Shown piece by piece: positions 37,228-45,638 of a stretch of 64,000 bases of DNA (positions are counted from its first letter, which is position 1; the number at the start of each line of letters is the position of its first letter). The translations under genes and the position numbers were made by a program. Where the stretch lies: assembly GCA_022870745.1 (NCBI GenBank), contig CP085323.1:4092001-4156000 (forward strand), read 5' to 3'. Below the pieces are notes generated by a model. That model was not told where the DNA came from. It ran no database searches and saw only the letters and a list, made by a program, of their open reading frames with translations. Source of the stretch: Silvibacterium acidisoli. GTDB lineage: Bacteria; Acidobacteriota; Terriglobia; Terriglobales; Acidobacteriaceae.

Positions 37228-37721
37228 TTGCGATTCTGATGGGAGTTACGGGTTCGGGCAAGTCGACAGTCGCAAAGGCCCTGGTCGAGCTGACCGGGTG
37301 GCAGTTTGCCGAGGGCGACGATTATCACAGCGAAGCCAACAAGGCGAAGATGCACGCGGGTATTCCGCTGACCGACGCCGATCGTGCGCCGTGGCTCGAA
37401 AGCCTGCACGAAGTGATCGCGGGCTGGTACAAGGCTGGGGAGAGCGGCATCATGACCTGCTCGGCTTTGAAGCAGTCGTATCGGGATACCCTGGCGAAGG
37501 ACGTTCCAAAAGACATGTGCCGGTTTGTGCTGCTTGATGTGCCCTATGATGTGCTGGAGAAGCGGATGCAGGCGCGTAAGGGGCACTATATGAATCCCGA
37601 CCTGCTTGCGAGCCAGATAGCGACACTGGAGGCTCCGGCGGATGCCTTGAAGGTCGATGCGACCGAGAACCCGGCCATGGTGGCGAAGAAGATCGTGGCG
37701 GCACTGGGCGCCAAGGCTTAA
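37224..37721 (+). CDS. gntK: Gluconokinase
   Basis: The 165-aa kinase has the P-loop GVTGSGKST (residues 7-15), the substrate region EGDDYHSEANKAKMHAGIPLTDADRAPWL, CSALKQSYRD and a lid with RKGHYMNPDLLASQ. These are diagnostic of GntK, which phosphorylates gluconate to 6-phosphogluconate. Its ATG overlaps the stop of the copper lipoprotein gene (ATGA), so translation is coupled, although no functional link is obvious. Confidence 0.92.
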   Translation: MIAILMGVTGSGKSTVAKALVELTGWQFAEGDDYHSEANKAKMHAGIPLTDADRAPWLESLHEVIAGWYKAGESGIMTCSALKQSYRDTLAKDVPKDMCRFVLLDVPYDVLEKRMQARKGHYMNPDLLASQIATLEAPADALKVDATENPAMVAKKIVAALGAKA

Positions 37722-37772
37722 AGTTTTGCCGCGTTTGCGGTGTTTGATGAATCTTGTTGAGAGGCGATAGTG

Positions 37773-38153
37773 ATGGCTAAGCTAACGATTTTTTTTGGAC
37801 TGGTTTTGATTCTGGTGGGCGTGTTTGGGTTTGTGGGCACGGGCAGTCATGCGCCGACTGCGCTGATTCCGGCCGTGATCGGCCTGATTCTTGCGATTCT
37901 CGGTTTCCTTGCGAACACTGACGATGCAAAGAAGCGCATGCTCAACATGCACATTGCAGTCACGGTGGGCCTGCTTGGCTTCCTCGGTACGGCGAAGAGC
38001 ATTTACGACTACATCGAGATGAAGACCGCGGGACGCCAGTTTCCGCATCCCGCCGCGGTGACGGAGAAGGCTGCGACAGCAGCGGTGTTGCTTTTCTTCG
38101 TGCTTCTTTGCGTGCGTTCGTTCATCGCTGCGCGCCGGGGACGGGCGGCTTAA
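37773..38153 (+). CDS. Four-helix membrane protein of unknown function
   Basis: The ATG at 37773 has GAGAGG 8 nt upstream; a GTG directly before it is also in frame. The 126-aa product has four hydrophobic helices (~3-22, 30-48, 58-80, 98-118) with short loops and a basic C-terminus. No domain is recognised. It lies 52 bp after gntK and 3 bp before the ABC exporter gene, so it probably belongs to the same transcript and might assist the exporter. Confidence 0.75.
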   Translation: MAKLTIFFGLVLILVGVFGFVGTGSHAPTALIPAVIGLILAILGFLANTDDAKKRMLNMHIAVTVGLLGFLGTAKSIYDYIEMKTAGRQFPHPAAVTEKAATAAVLLFFVLLCVRSFIAARRGRAA

Positions 38154-38156
38154 AAG

Positions 38157-40049
38157 ATGCCTTCCGGAATGAGGATGGGCAACATGTCGGCGAAAGCGGA
38201 ACGCTCAACCTCTTCGCGTGGTGCGATGCGGGCCGCCGCCGGCGACATGCCCAAGCGGAAGCCGAAGATGAAGAAGGTGCTGCCGGAGATTTGGCGGCTG
38301 GTTCGTCCGCGTCGCTGGCTGATTCTTTTTGGCCTCATCCTCACCGCCGTCAGCCGTGCTGCGGGTCTGGTGCTGCCGCTTTCGACGAAATACTTCATCG
38401 ATACGGTGCTTACCCACCACCATGTAGAGAAGCTGCTTCCGCTGGTGATAGCAGTGTTCGCCGCAACCGTTGTCCAGGCATTCACTTCATTTGCCCTGAC
38501 TCAGCTTTTATCGAAGGCAGCGCAGCGGATGATCGCGGATCTGCGCATGCAGGTGCAGGAGCATGTGGGCAGGCTGCCGGTGCGTTTTTACGACGATAAC
38601 CGCACGGGCGTGCTGGTGTCCCGCATCATGACGGATGTCGAGGGTGTTCGCAACCTGATCGGAACGGGGCTGGTGGAGCTTGTTGGCGGCCTGCTGACGG
38701 CGGCGATGGCGTTCGTTGTGCTGATTCGCGTGAGCCACAAGATGACCTTCATGGTCTTCGGCGTGCTCCTGATCTTTGGCCTGGTGCTGCAGTATGCTCT
38801 GCGCACGATCCGGCCGATCTTTCGCGAGCGCACCAAGATCAATGCCGAGGTATCGGGCCGTCTGACCGAGTCGCTGGGCGGCGTGCGGGTGATTAAGGGG
38901 TACCATGCCGAGCAGCGCGAGTCGGCGGTCTTCGCCGAAGGCGTAAAGCGGCTGCTTGAGAACGTCATGAAGACGTTAACCGGCACCAGTGCCTTGTCGT
39001 TGGTGTCGACGGGCATTATGGGAATCGTCGGTGCGCTGGTGATGCTGGTGGGCGGCCACGAGGTGCTGGCCGGACGCATGACGACCGGTGGCTATTTCCA
39101 GTACACCGCCATGCTTGCATTTATGATCATGCCGGTCTTCCAGATCGCGAATATTGGTACCCAGCTGACGGAATCAGTTGCCGGCCTGGACCGCACGATT
39201 GAGCTGCTTGGCGAAAGCGACGAATTCAGCGACCCTGAGCGAACAGAGCGCCTGGGCACGATCCAGGGAGACGTGGTCTTCGACCGTGTCGAGTTTGCCT
39301 ATGAGCCTGACAAGCCGGTGCTGCGCGGCATTTCGTTCGAATCGAGGCCGGGAACGGTGACTGCGCTGGTGGGTTCGTCGGGATCGGGCAAATCGACCAT
39401 TATCAGCCTCATCTGCGCCTTCCATAAGCCGAATACGGGCCAGGTGCGGATCGATGATGTTGACCTGGCGACGATCCGGCTGGACGATTACCGCTCGCAA
39501 CTTGGAGTGGTTCTGCAGGAATCGTTTCTCTTCGATGGCTCGATTCGCGATAACGTGTTGTTTTCGAATCCCGGTGCTACCGAGGAGGATTTTCTTTCCG
39601 CCTGCAGAATTGCCCGCGTGGATGAGTTTGCCGAACGCTTTCCAGAGAGGTACGACACGATTGTGGGCGAGCGCGGCGTGAAGCTTTCCGGCGGTCAGCG
39701 GCAGCGGCTTTCGATTGCGCGCGCCATTCTGGCAAATCCGCGCATCCTGATCCTCGACGAGGCAACTTCTTCGCTCGATTCCGAGTCGGAGGCGATGATT
39801 CAACAGGGGTTGAACTTCCTGATGCAGGGCCGGACCACCTTCGTGATTGCGCACCGGCTTTCGACGATCCGCCGGGCCGACCAGATCCTGGTGGTCGAGG
39901 CCGGGGAGATTATCGAGCGTGGCACGCACGACAGCCTGTACGCACTGGGGGGCCGCTACCACGATCTCTATACGCGCCAGCATGGGCTGGACCAGAATCT
40001 TTTCCTTGCGCCCGGCGAGGGAGATATCGTGGTCGAGGAAGCAAAATAA
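38157..40049 (+). CDS. MsbA-type ABC exporter (fused TM and ATPase domains)
   Basis: The 630-aa protein has a basic N-terminal tail (~40 residues) and a six-helix exporter domain with the intracellular coupling motifs FYDDNRTGVLVSRIMTDVE and NAEVSGRLTESLGGVRVIKGY. The ATPase domain follows: Walker A GSSGSGKST, LSGGQRQRLSIARA, LILDEATSSLDSE and AHRLSTI. It should work as a homodimer to flip lipid or export a hydrophobic substrate. Several ATGs cluster at the start; the one at 38184 has the best ribosome-binding site (GAGGATGG). The substrate cannot be told from context. Confidence 0.9.
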   Translation: MPSGMRMGNMSAKAERSTSSRGAMRAAAGDMPKRKPKMKKVLPEIWRLVRPRRWLILFGLILTAVSRAAGLVLPLSTKYFIDTVLTHHHVEKLLPLVIAVFAATVVQAFTSFALTQLLSKAAQRMIADLRMQVQEHVGRLPVRFYDDNRTGVLVSRIMTDVEGVRNLIGTGLVELVGGLLTAAMAFVVLIRVSHKMTFMVFGVLLIFGLVLQYALRTIRPIFRERTKINAEVSGRLTESLGGVRVIKGYHAEQRESAVFAEGVKRLLENVMKTLTGTSALSLVSTGIMGIVGALVMLVGGHEVLAGRMTTGGYFQYTAMLAFMIMPVFQIANIGTQLTESVAGLDRTIELLGESDEFSDPERTERLGTIQGDVVFDRVEFAYEPDKPVLRGISFESRPGTVTALVGSSGSGKSTIISLICAFHKPNTGQVRIDDVDLATIRLDDYRSQLGVVLQESFLFDGSIRDNVLFSNPGATEEDFLSACRIARVDEFAERFPERYDTIVGERGVKLSGGQRQRLSIARAILANPRILILDEATSSLDSESEAMIQQGLNFLMQGRTTFVIAHRLSTIRRADQILVVEAGEIIERGTHDSLYALGGRYHDLYTRQHGLDQNLFLAPGEGDIVVEEAK

Positions 40050-40244
40050 GCCTCGTCTAAGCCTGGTGGCCTCGGCCTGTAAAACGAAATTTCACCTATT
40101 CCCTGCACAAATCACGTAGCATCAAAGAGAAGAGATTCTGATGCTGGACACCTCCAGGCCCGTGGCGTTCGACCGCCTCGGCCGTGATCCGGGCTTGGTG
40201 TCCCGCTGTCCGGTCACATCCGGCACAAAAAGGTGGATTTCCTT

Positions 40245-41087
40245 TTGCGACATAAGTTTACAGCGCCCGCGGCGCTGGTTTTAGGTGTGTTTCTCTCCAT
40301 GAACGGAGCCCGGGCGATGGCGCTCGATGAGACTCCGAACTTGCCTGACGATCCTTCGATCCAGCAGGCGAGCGGAGAGACCGATACAAATAAGCAGCAG
40401 CCATTGACGGCTGAGGAGCAGTTGAAGCTGCAGGAACAGCAGCGCGTGATGGGGGTGATGGCTACCTTCAACACGACGAACAATCGCGACGCGGCTCCGC
40501 TGACTTCGAAACAGAAGTTTTCACTGTTCTTAAAGAGCGCCAGCGATCCCTGGCCTTTTCTGTTGTCGGGCTTTCTGGCCGGTATCAACCAGGCGCAGAC
40601 CGACCCTTATGAATACGGTGGAGGCTGGGAAGGCTATGGGAAGCGTTTTGGCGCCTCCTATGGTGACTATTTCATCGGCAACTTCTTCGGCAATGCGCTT
40701 TTGCCCTCGCTACTGCACGAAGACCCGCGCTATTTCCAGATGGGGCAGGGCAGCTATAAAAAGCGTGCGTTATGGGCAGCGGCCAGCACGGTATGGAGCA
40801 AGCGCGATAACGGCGGCTGGGGCTTTAACTACTCGAACATCATCGGCAACCTGATCGGTGCTTCGATCTCGAACGTCTATTATCCGGCCTCGGAGCGGAC
40901 GGTGGGCGACACGATCAGCCGTGGTTTCACGGTCAGCGCCGAAGGCATTGTGGGTGCGGAAGTGATCGAGTTCTGGCCGGACATTGCCCGCGCTCATGCC
41001 CGCAAGACGCGTGAGAAAGCCGCGAAAAAGCAGGCTCAGCAGGACGCAAAGGACGCTGCCAGCCAGCAGGCGAGCCCTAAGAACTAA
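40245..41087 (+). CDS. Exported protein of unknown function (280 aa)
   Basis: The TTG at 40245 is chosen because AAGGTGG lies 8 nt upstream and the product then starts with a clean signal peptide (MRHKF..., hydrophobic core, cleavage near ARA). A GTG at 40233 in the same frame would lack a ribosome-binding site. The mature protein has a Gln-rich segment (~35-65), then a Gly/aromatic-rich region with GINQAQTDPYEYGGGWEGYGKRFGASYGDYFIG and HEDPRYFQMG, and a Lys/Ala/Gln-rich charged tail. An envelope-associated protein is likely; no domain is recognised. Two terminators follow. Confidence 0.75.
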   Translation: MRHKFTAPAALVLGVFLSMNGARAMALDETPNLPDDPSIQQASGETDTNKQQPLTAEEQLKLQEQQRVMGVMATFNTTNNRDAAPLTSKQKFSLFLKSASDPWPFLLSGFLAGINQAQTDPYEYGGGWEGYGKRFGASYGDYFIGNFFGNALLPSLLHEDPRYFQMGQGSYKKRALWAAASTVWSKRDNGGWGFNYSNIIGNLIGASISNVYYPASERTVGDTISRGFTVSAEGIVGAEVIEFWPDIARAHARKTREKAAKKQAQQDAKDAASQQASPKN

Positions 41088-41094
41088 CCTCCAT

Positions 41095-41124
41095 AAAAAA
41101 TCCCCGGCCGCAAGACCGGGGTTT
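41095..41124. terminator. Bidirectional terminator
   Basis: CCCCGG (41102-41107) pairs with CCGGGG (41116-41121) around an 8-nt loop. Six A on the left give a T-run for the minus-strand ABC-F operon, and TTT on the right serves the exported-protein gene. Confidence 0.7.
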
Positions 41125-41201
41125 CAGGAGGTTGTTTCTAATAACTCCTCAAGATTAGTTCCAGGTACGGTCCACGTCTTGGTCCGGATGATCGTTTTTT
41201 G

Positions 41202-41226
41202 ACTCCACCGTTTGGTGGAGTTTTTT
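41202..41226 (+). terminator. Intrinsic terminator overlapping the end of the ABC-F gene
   Basis: ACTCCACC (41202-41209), 4-nt loop, GGTGGAGT (41214-41221) and six T. It acts on plus-strand transcripts from the exported-protein gene and shares its last base with the stop codon of the convergent ABC-F gene. Confidence 0.8.
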
Positions 41227-43028
41227 CAGGACTGTTTGGCTTCGAGCTCGGCCCAGCGGGCGTAGAGAGTATCGGCTGCGGCCTGGGCGCGGTCCTGTTC
41301 GACGAGGGCCGCCTGCAGGCGAACCGCGTCGACGGCCACGGCTGGATCTTCAAGCGTGGCACGTGCTTTCTGGAGAGCCTCCTCGGCTTCCATCACGCGT
41401 TCTTCGATGCTCGCGAACTCTCGCGCTTCCAGATACGAAAGCTTTTTCTTCGACCCGGATTGTGCCGGAGCTGCTTCCGCGGGCTTCGCGGTCTCGGCGG
41501 GCCGCTTCTTTGCCTGCTCGCGTTCGGCGAGCCAGGCTTCCCACTGCTCGTAGTCCGCGAAGACGGCGGCGTTGCCGTCGCCGTCGAGTCCGACGACGAT
41601 GTTTGCGATGCGGTCGAGCATGTAGCGGTCGTGGGTGACAAGCACCAGCGAGCCGGGGTACTCGAGCAGCGTCTCTTCAAGAATTTCCAGCGTGGGAATG
41701 TCGAGATCGTTGGTCGGCTCGTCGAGCAGCAGGACATCGGCTGGCTGCAGCATGAGCTGCGCGATGAGCACGCGGGCGCGCTCGCCGCCGCTGAGGCGCG
41801 AGACGGGCTGGTTGAGCTGTTCGCCGGTGAAGAGAAAGCGAGCAGCCCACGAGGCCACGTGGATGACGCGATCCTGGTAGACGATGGAGTCGCTCTCGGG
41901 TGCGAGGGCGCGGCGGAGCGTCTGGTTGCCATCGATGGTGCGTGCCTGCTCGAAGTAGGTGAGGCGAAGCTGGTTAGCACGCTTGATCTGGCCTGATGTG
42001 GGTTCGGTTTCGCCGGTCAACAGGCGCAACAGCGTGGTCTTGCCGCTGCCGTTCGGGCCGACGAGGCCTACGCGCATGCCTGCGGTGAGATAGAAAGTCA
42101 GCTTGTCGAAGAGGGTGCGGTCGCCGACTTTGTAGGTGAGGTCTTCGAGCTCTACTAGCCGCTTGGTCTGGCGGCCTGTCGATGTGAAGTCGAAGTTCGC
42201 GCTGACGGTTTTGCTGCGCGAGTTCAGGTCGGCCAGTTCGGCGATGAGGCGATTCGCGTTGTCGATGCGTGCCTTGGCCTTGGTGGCGCGGGCCTTCGGG
42301 CCGCGGCGGAGCCACTCTTTCTCGGTGCGGACGCGATTTTCGAGGGCTTCCTGGTGACGCGTCTGCGCGTGCAGGAAGGCTTCCTTGGCTTCGAGAAACT
42401 GGCTGTAATTCCCGGCGGAGCGCAGCATGCCGTTGGGGTAGGCACGGTTCAGCTCGGCCATCTGTGTGGCCACGTTCTCGAGGAAGTAGCGGTCGTGGCT
42501 GATGACGACGGTGGCGAAATCGCCCGAGGCAAGCAGCGACTCCAGCCACTCGATGCCTACGAAGTCGAGGTGGTTGGTGGGTTCGTCGAGAAGCAATAGG
42601 TCAGGCTGCTGGACGATTGCTTCCGCGATGGCGAGACGCTTGCGCCAGCCTCCGGAAAATGTAACTGCCTCGGTATCGAGACTGTCGAAACCGGTGAGGC
42701 CGAAGGTCAGGTGCAGATGCTGGTCCCAGTCGGACTCGGCGATGCGCGCCCGCTTGAGTGCGGCTTCGAGCACGTTGCGAACCGTCATGCCGGCAGAGAA
42801 CTCGGAGTCCTGCGCGACGTAGGCCATGCGCAGGTTCTTTCGCGGAGTGACCTGGCCTGCATCGGCGTCGATCTCACCGGCGAGCATCTTCAGCAGCGTG
42901 GATTTGCCGCTGCCGTTGGGGCCGATGAGGCCGATGCGGTCTCCGTCGTTGACGGTGAAGGAGACATCGCGAAAGAGCGTGGTCGCTCCGAAGGACTTGG
43001 TGATGCTCTGTGCGTTGAGAATAAGCAA
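41226..43028 (-). CDS. ABC-F ATPase, Uup-like
   Basis: The 600-aa soluble protein has two ABC domains: Walker A GPNGSGKST near residue 38 and again near 329, Walker B LLLDEPTNHLDF and LLLDEPTNDLDI, plus the ABC-F linker (~230-290). The C-terminal tail (~520-600) is a coiled coil (YLEAREFASIEERVMEAEEALQKA), as in Uup. ABC-F proteins bind the ribosomal E site and relieve stalled or abnormal states; Uup also affects transposon excision and growth competition. It starts with TTG (AGGA 9 nt upstream), six bases after the DUF3565 gene, and is the last gene of a three-gene unit. Confidence 0.88.
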   Translation of the reverse strand: MLILNAQSITKSFGATTLFRDVSFTVNDGDRIGLIGPNGSGKSTLLKMLAGEIDADAGQVTPRKNLRMAYVAQDSEFSAGMTVRNVLEAALKRARIAESDWDQHLHLTFGLTGFDSLDTEAVTFSGGWRKRLAIAEAIVQQPDLLLLDEPTNHLDFVGIEWLESLLASGDFATVVISHDRYFLENVATQMAELNRAYPNGMLRSAGNYSQFLEAKEAFLHAQTRHQEALENRVRTEKEWLRRGPKARATKAKARIDNANRLIAELADLNSRSKTVSANFDFTSTGRQTKRLVELEDLTYKVGDRTLFDKLTFYLTAGMRVGLVGPNGSGKTTLLRLLTGETEPTSGQIKRANQLRLTYFEQARTIDGNQTLRRALAPESDSIVYQDRVIHVASWAARFLFTGEQLNQPVSRLSGGERARVLIAQLMLQPADVLLLDEPTNDLDIPTLEILEETLLEYPGSLVLVTHDRYMLDRIANIVVGLDGDGNAAVFADYEQWEAWLAEREQAKKRPAETAKPAEAAPAQSGSKKKLSYLEAREFASIEERVMEAEEALQKARATLEDPAVAVDAVRLQAALVEQDRAQAAADTLYARWAELEAKQS

Positions 43029-43034
43029 GCGGTT

Positions 43035-43262
43035 TCAATCCTGATTTGCTGGCGGTTCTTCGCAGCGGACGCAGTAGAGAATGCGACCGATGTGCTGCGC
43101 GCGTCCGGCTTGGGTCGTTACCCACGGCCGCTCTTCCCAGGGCGGACGATGCCGGACGTGCTGGCCGTGTCCGCAGGCAAGGTCGGCGACCCAGTCTCCC
43201 TGCTCGTCCTGGTGAAAGCCGCGAATAGGTTGCGCCTTGCCGGGGCGAGTGTCGGAGGTCAT
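43035..43262 (-). CDS. DUF3565 small protein
   Basis: The 75-aa product has the DUF3565 pattern: GFHQDEQGDWVADLACGHGQHVRHRPPW, then WV near residue 47 and a C-terminal CVRC. The CGHxQHxRH stretch with the closing CxxC suggests a metal site, probably zinc. The function is unknown. It sits between two ABC-F genes on the same strand, 62 bp after ybiT and 6 bp before the uup-like gene. Confidence 0.85.
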   Translation of the reverse strand: MTSDTRPGKAQPIRGFHQDEQGDWVADLACGHGQHVRHRPPWEERPWVTTQAGRAQHIGRILYCVRCEEPPANQD

Positions 43263-43276
43263 CGTGTTGCAGTCTT

Positions 43277-43301
43277 CGGCCTTCCCGGCATGGGAAGGCC
43301 G
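43277..43301. repeat. Perfect 10-bp stem hairpin between ABC-F and DUF3565 genes
   Basis: CGGCCTTCCC and GGGAAGGCCG flank a 5-nt loop. No T-run follows on the minus strand (the direction of transcription), so it may be an mRNA-processing or stability hairpin rather than a terminator. Confidence 0.5.
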
Positions 43302-43324
43302 TTCTGTTGGTGGCTCTGGTCCTG

Positions 43325-44935
43325 CTACTTGCTGGCGCCGGAGGTGGCCGTCAGGAATTCCTCATATGGGCCCTTGAAGTCGTCGATGGTGCCGTTGTCG
43401 AAGTGCCAGATGCGGGTGGCGACTTCGTCGATCAGGTCGTGATCGTGAGTGACCAGCAGCAGCGTGCCTTCGTACTTTTGCAGCGAGATGTTCAGCGCGT
43501 TGATCGATTCGAGATCGAGGTGGTTGGTTGGCTCGTCCAGGATGAGGATGTTCGGCTTCTGCATCATGAGCTTGCAGAAGAGCAGCCGCGCGGTTTCGCC
43601 GCCCGAGAGTGCCTTCGTTGGCTTGAGTCCTTCTTCGCCGCGGAAGAGCATCTGGCCGAGGATGCCGCGAATTTCTTCAGCGGACTTCTTCATGTCCCAC
43701 TGGTGCAGCCAGTCGGCGACGGTCAGCCCGTGCTCGATCATGCCGGTGTGGTCCTGCGGGAAGTAGCCGATCTGGGCTTCGTGTCCCCACTTGATTTCGC
43801 CAGCGGTCAGCGTGAATTCCTTATCCTTGAGATCCGGCTCAGCGGTCAGCAGGGACTTGAGCATCGTGGTCTTGCCCTGGCCGTTACGGCCCATCAGTAC
43901 GATCTTGTCCCCGCGCTGCACCATGCCGCCGAAGCCCTGAATCACCTTGAGGTCATCGTACGACTTGGTGACATTCTCAAACTCGAGAGCGGTCTTGCCC
44001 GAGGGGCGATTGATGTCGAAGCGGATGTAAGGACGCGAGATGTTCGAACGGGCCAGCTCGGTCGTTTGCAAGCGCTCGACTTCTTTCTTACGGCTGGTCA
44101 CCTGCGTCGAACGCGTACCGGCGGCGAAGCGCGCGATGAACTCGTTCAACTGCGCGATTTTCTTCTCGCGCTGCTCGTTCTGTGACTCGAGGCGGCTGCG
44201 CACCTGCGTCTTGGCGACGACCATGTCATCGTATCCACCGGTGTAGGTGATGATGGTCTGGTAGTCGATATCGGCGGTGTGGGTGGTCACGCTGTTGAGG
44301 AAGTGACGGTCGTGCGAGATGGTGATGAGGGTGCCCTCGAACTTGAGCAGGAAGTCCTGCAACCAGTGGATCGAATCGAGATCGAGGTGGTTCGTAGGTT
44401 CGTCCAGCAGCAATGCCTGCGGATTGCCGAAGAGCGCCTGTGCCAGCAGCACGCGGACCTTCTGGCCACCCTGCAGCTCGCTCATCTTGCGCTCGTGTAG
44501 CTCATCGGGAATGTCGAGGCCCTGCAGCAGGATGGCTGCATCGCTCTCGGCGGTGTAACCGTCTTCTTCGCCCACGACGCCTTCAAGCTCGCCGAGGCGC
44601 ATGCCGTCGTCATCGGTCAGCTCGGCCTTGGAGTAGATGGCGTCGCGTTCTTCAAGCGCGGCCCACAGCGGAGCGTTGCCCATGATGACGGTATCGATCA
44701 CGCGGTAGGCGTCGAATGCGTACTGGTCCTGGCGGAGAATGCCGAGCTTCTTCGGGCGTACGACATTGCCCTTCTGCGCGTCGAGCTCGCCGGTCAGAAC
44801 CTTCATAAAGGTGGATTTGCCCGCGCCGTTCGGGCCGGTCAGGCCATAGCGGCGTCCGGCGATAAAGGTGACACTGACGTCTTCGAAGAGAATCTTGGCG
44901 CCGTAGCGCATGCTTACGTTGCTGACTGAGATCAT
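43325..44935 (-). CDS. ABC-F ATPase, YbiT-like
   Basis: The 536-aa protein has two ABC domains (Walker A GPNGAGKST near residue 35 and GRNGQGKTT near 350; Walker B LLLDEPTNHLDLDS and LILDEPTNHLDLES) joined by an ABC-F linker (~240-300). The sequence RRYGLTGPNGAGKST and the degenerate first signature LQGGQKVRVLLAQ fit the YbiT group. It likely modulates translation at the ribosomal E site. First gene of the unit with DUF3565 and the Uup-like ATPase. Confidence 0.88.
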   Translation of the reverse strand: MISVSNVSMRYGAKILFEDVSVTFIAGRRYGLTGPNGAGKSTFMKVLTGELDAQKGNVVRPKKLGILRQDQYAFDAYRVIDTVIMGNAPLWAALEERDAIYSKAELTDDDGMRLGELEGVVGEEDGYTAESDAAILLQGLDIPDELHERKMSELQGGQKVRVLLAQALFGNPQALLLDEPTNHLDLDSIHWLQDFLLKFEGTLITISHDRHFLNSVTTHTADIDYQTIITYTGGYDDMVVAKTQVRSRLESQNEQREKKIAQLNEFIARFAAGTRSTQVTSRKKEVERLQTTELARSNISRPYIRFDINRPSGKTALEFENVTKSYDDLKVIQGFGGMVQRGDKIVLMGRNGQGKTTMLKSLLTAEPDLKDKEFTLTAGEIKWGHEAQIGYFPQDHTGMIEHGLTVADWLHQWDMKKSAEEIRGILGQMLFRGEEGLKPTKALSGGETARLLFCKLMMQKPNILILDEPTNHLDLESINALNISLQKYEGTLLLVTHDHDLIDEVATRIWHFDNGTIDDFKGPYEEFLTATSGASK

Positions 44936-45069
44936 GTTGTTCCTGTACTTCTATTATCTGCGAAGTCGCCGAAAATAGACGCCACGATGCGCGGGATTTA
45001 ACCGCTTTTGCGGCGGAATCCAGTCAAAAGCCAGCGATGTGCGCGCAAATACAGGAGAGAGTGGGGAAA

Positions 45070-45555
45070 TCAATCGCCTGCGATGCCGATTTCGTTGCCC
45101 TCCGGGTCGTGAAGAGCGAGGTGCTGGATCTTTCCGTCTTTATCGCGATATGCCTTCACGTCCGTGCCTTTCTGCTTCAGGTAGAGATATGTCTGTGCGA
45201 CGTCTTTTGTATTGAAGACAATGTGCAGCCAGCCCTGCTCGGCGGCGTCATTGGCTATTCCGTGACGGGCTGAGCCCTTCTGCCATACGAGATCGATGCG
45301 GGTGCCGGGCATAGTCATCTGGTAGCTGAGAAAGCCGCCGCTGCCGAGGCGCGGACCGCGCTGGAAGCCAAAAATATGCTGGTACCAGAGGGATTCCTTT
45401 TCGAGGTTGGCGACCGAGGCGGTGGCGTGATGAATGGAAAGCCCCAGTGGATTTGCCGGTGCGGACTGGGCATGCAGTGGCCGGTTCGCGGCAGATAAAA
45501 GTAACAGGGTTATGCAGAACTGCAGGATTGTTCCGGCGGGCACCGAACGGCTCAT
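45070..45555 (-). CDS. Exported VOC-family (glyoxalase-fold) protein
   Basis: The 161-aa product has an N-terminal signal peptide (~1-28, ending LHA) and a single glyoxalase/bleomycin-resistance (VOC) domain: SIHHATASVANLEKESLWYQ, FGFQRGP, GWLHIVFNTKD, and the closing HDPEGNEIGIAG. His and Glu at expected metal positions are visible. Export of a VOC protein is unusual, since most are cytoplasmic. The substrate is unknown. It is divergent from the DUF885 gene. Confidence 0.83.
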   Translation of the reverse strand: MSRSVPAGTILQFCITLLLLSAANRPLHAQSAPANPLGLSIHHATASVANLEKESLWYQHIFGFQRGPRLGSGGFLSYQMTMPGTRIDLVWQKGSARHGIANDAAEQGWLHIVFNTKDVAQTYLYLKQKGTDVKAYRDKDGKIQHLALHDPEGNEIGIAGD

Positions 45556-45638
45556 GAATATTGGACGTGATCGGCAACGCCGAAGACGGCATGGTTGCGG
45601 AAAGCAGTCTGCTGCGGCGATCTGCTATTTTTCAGGAG

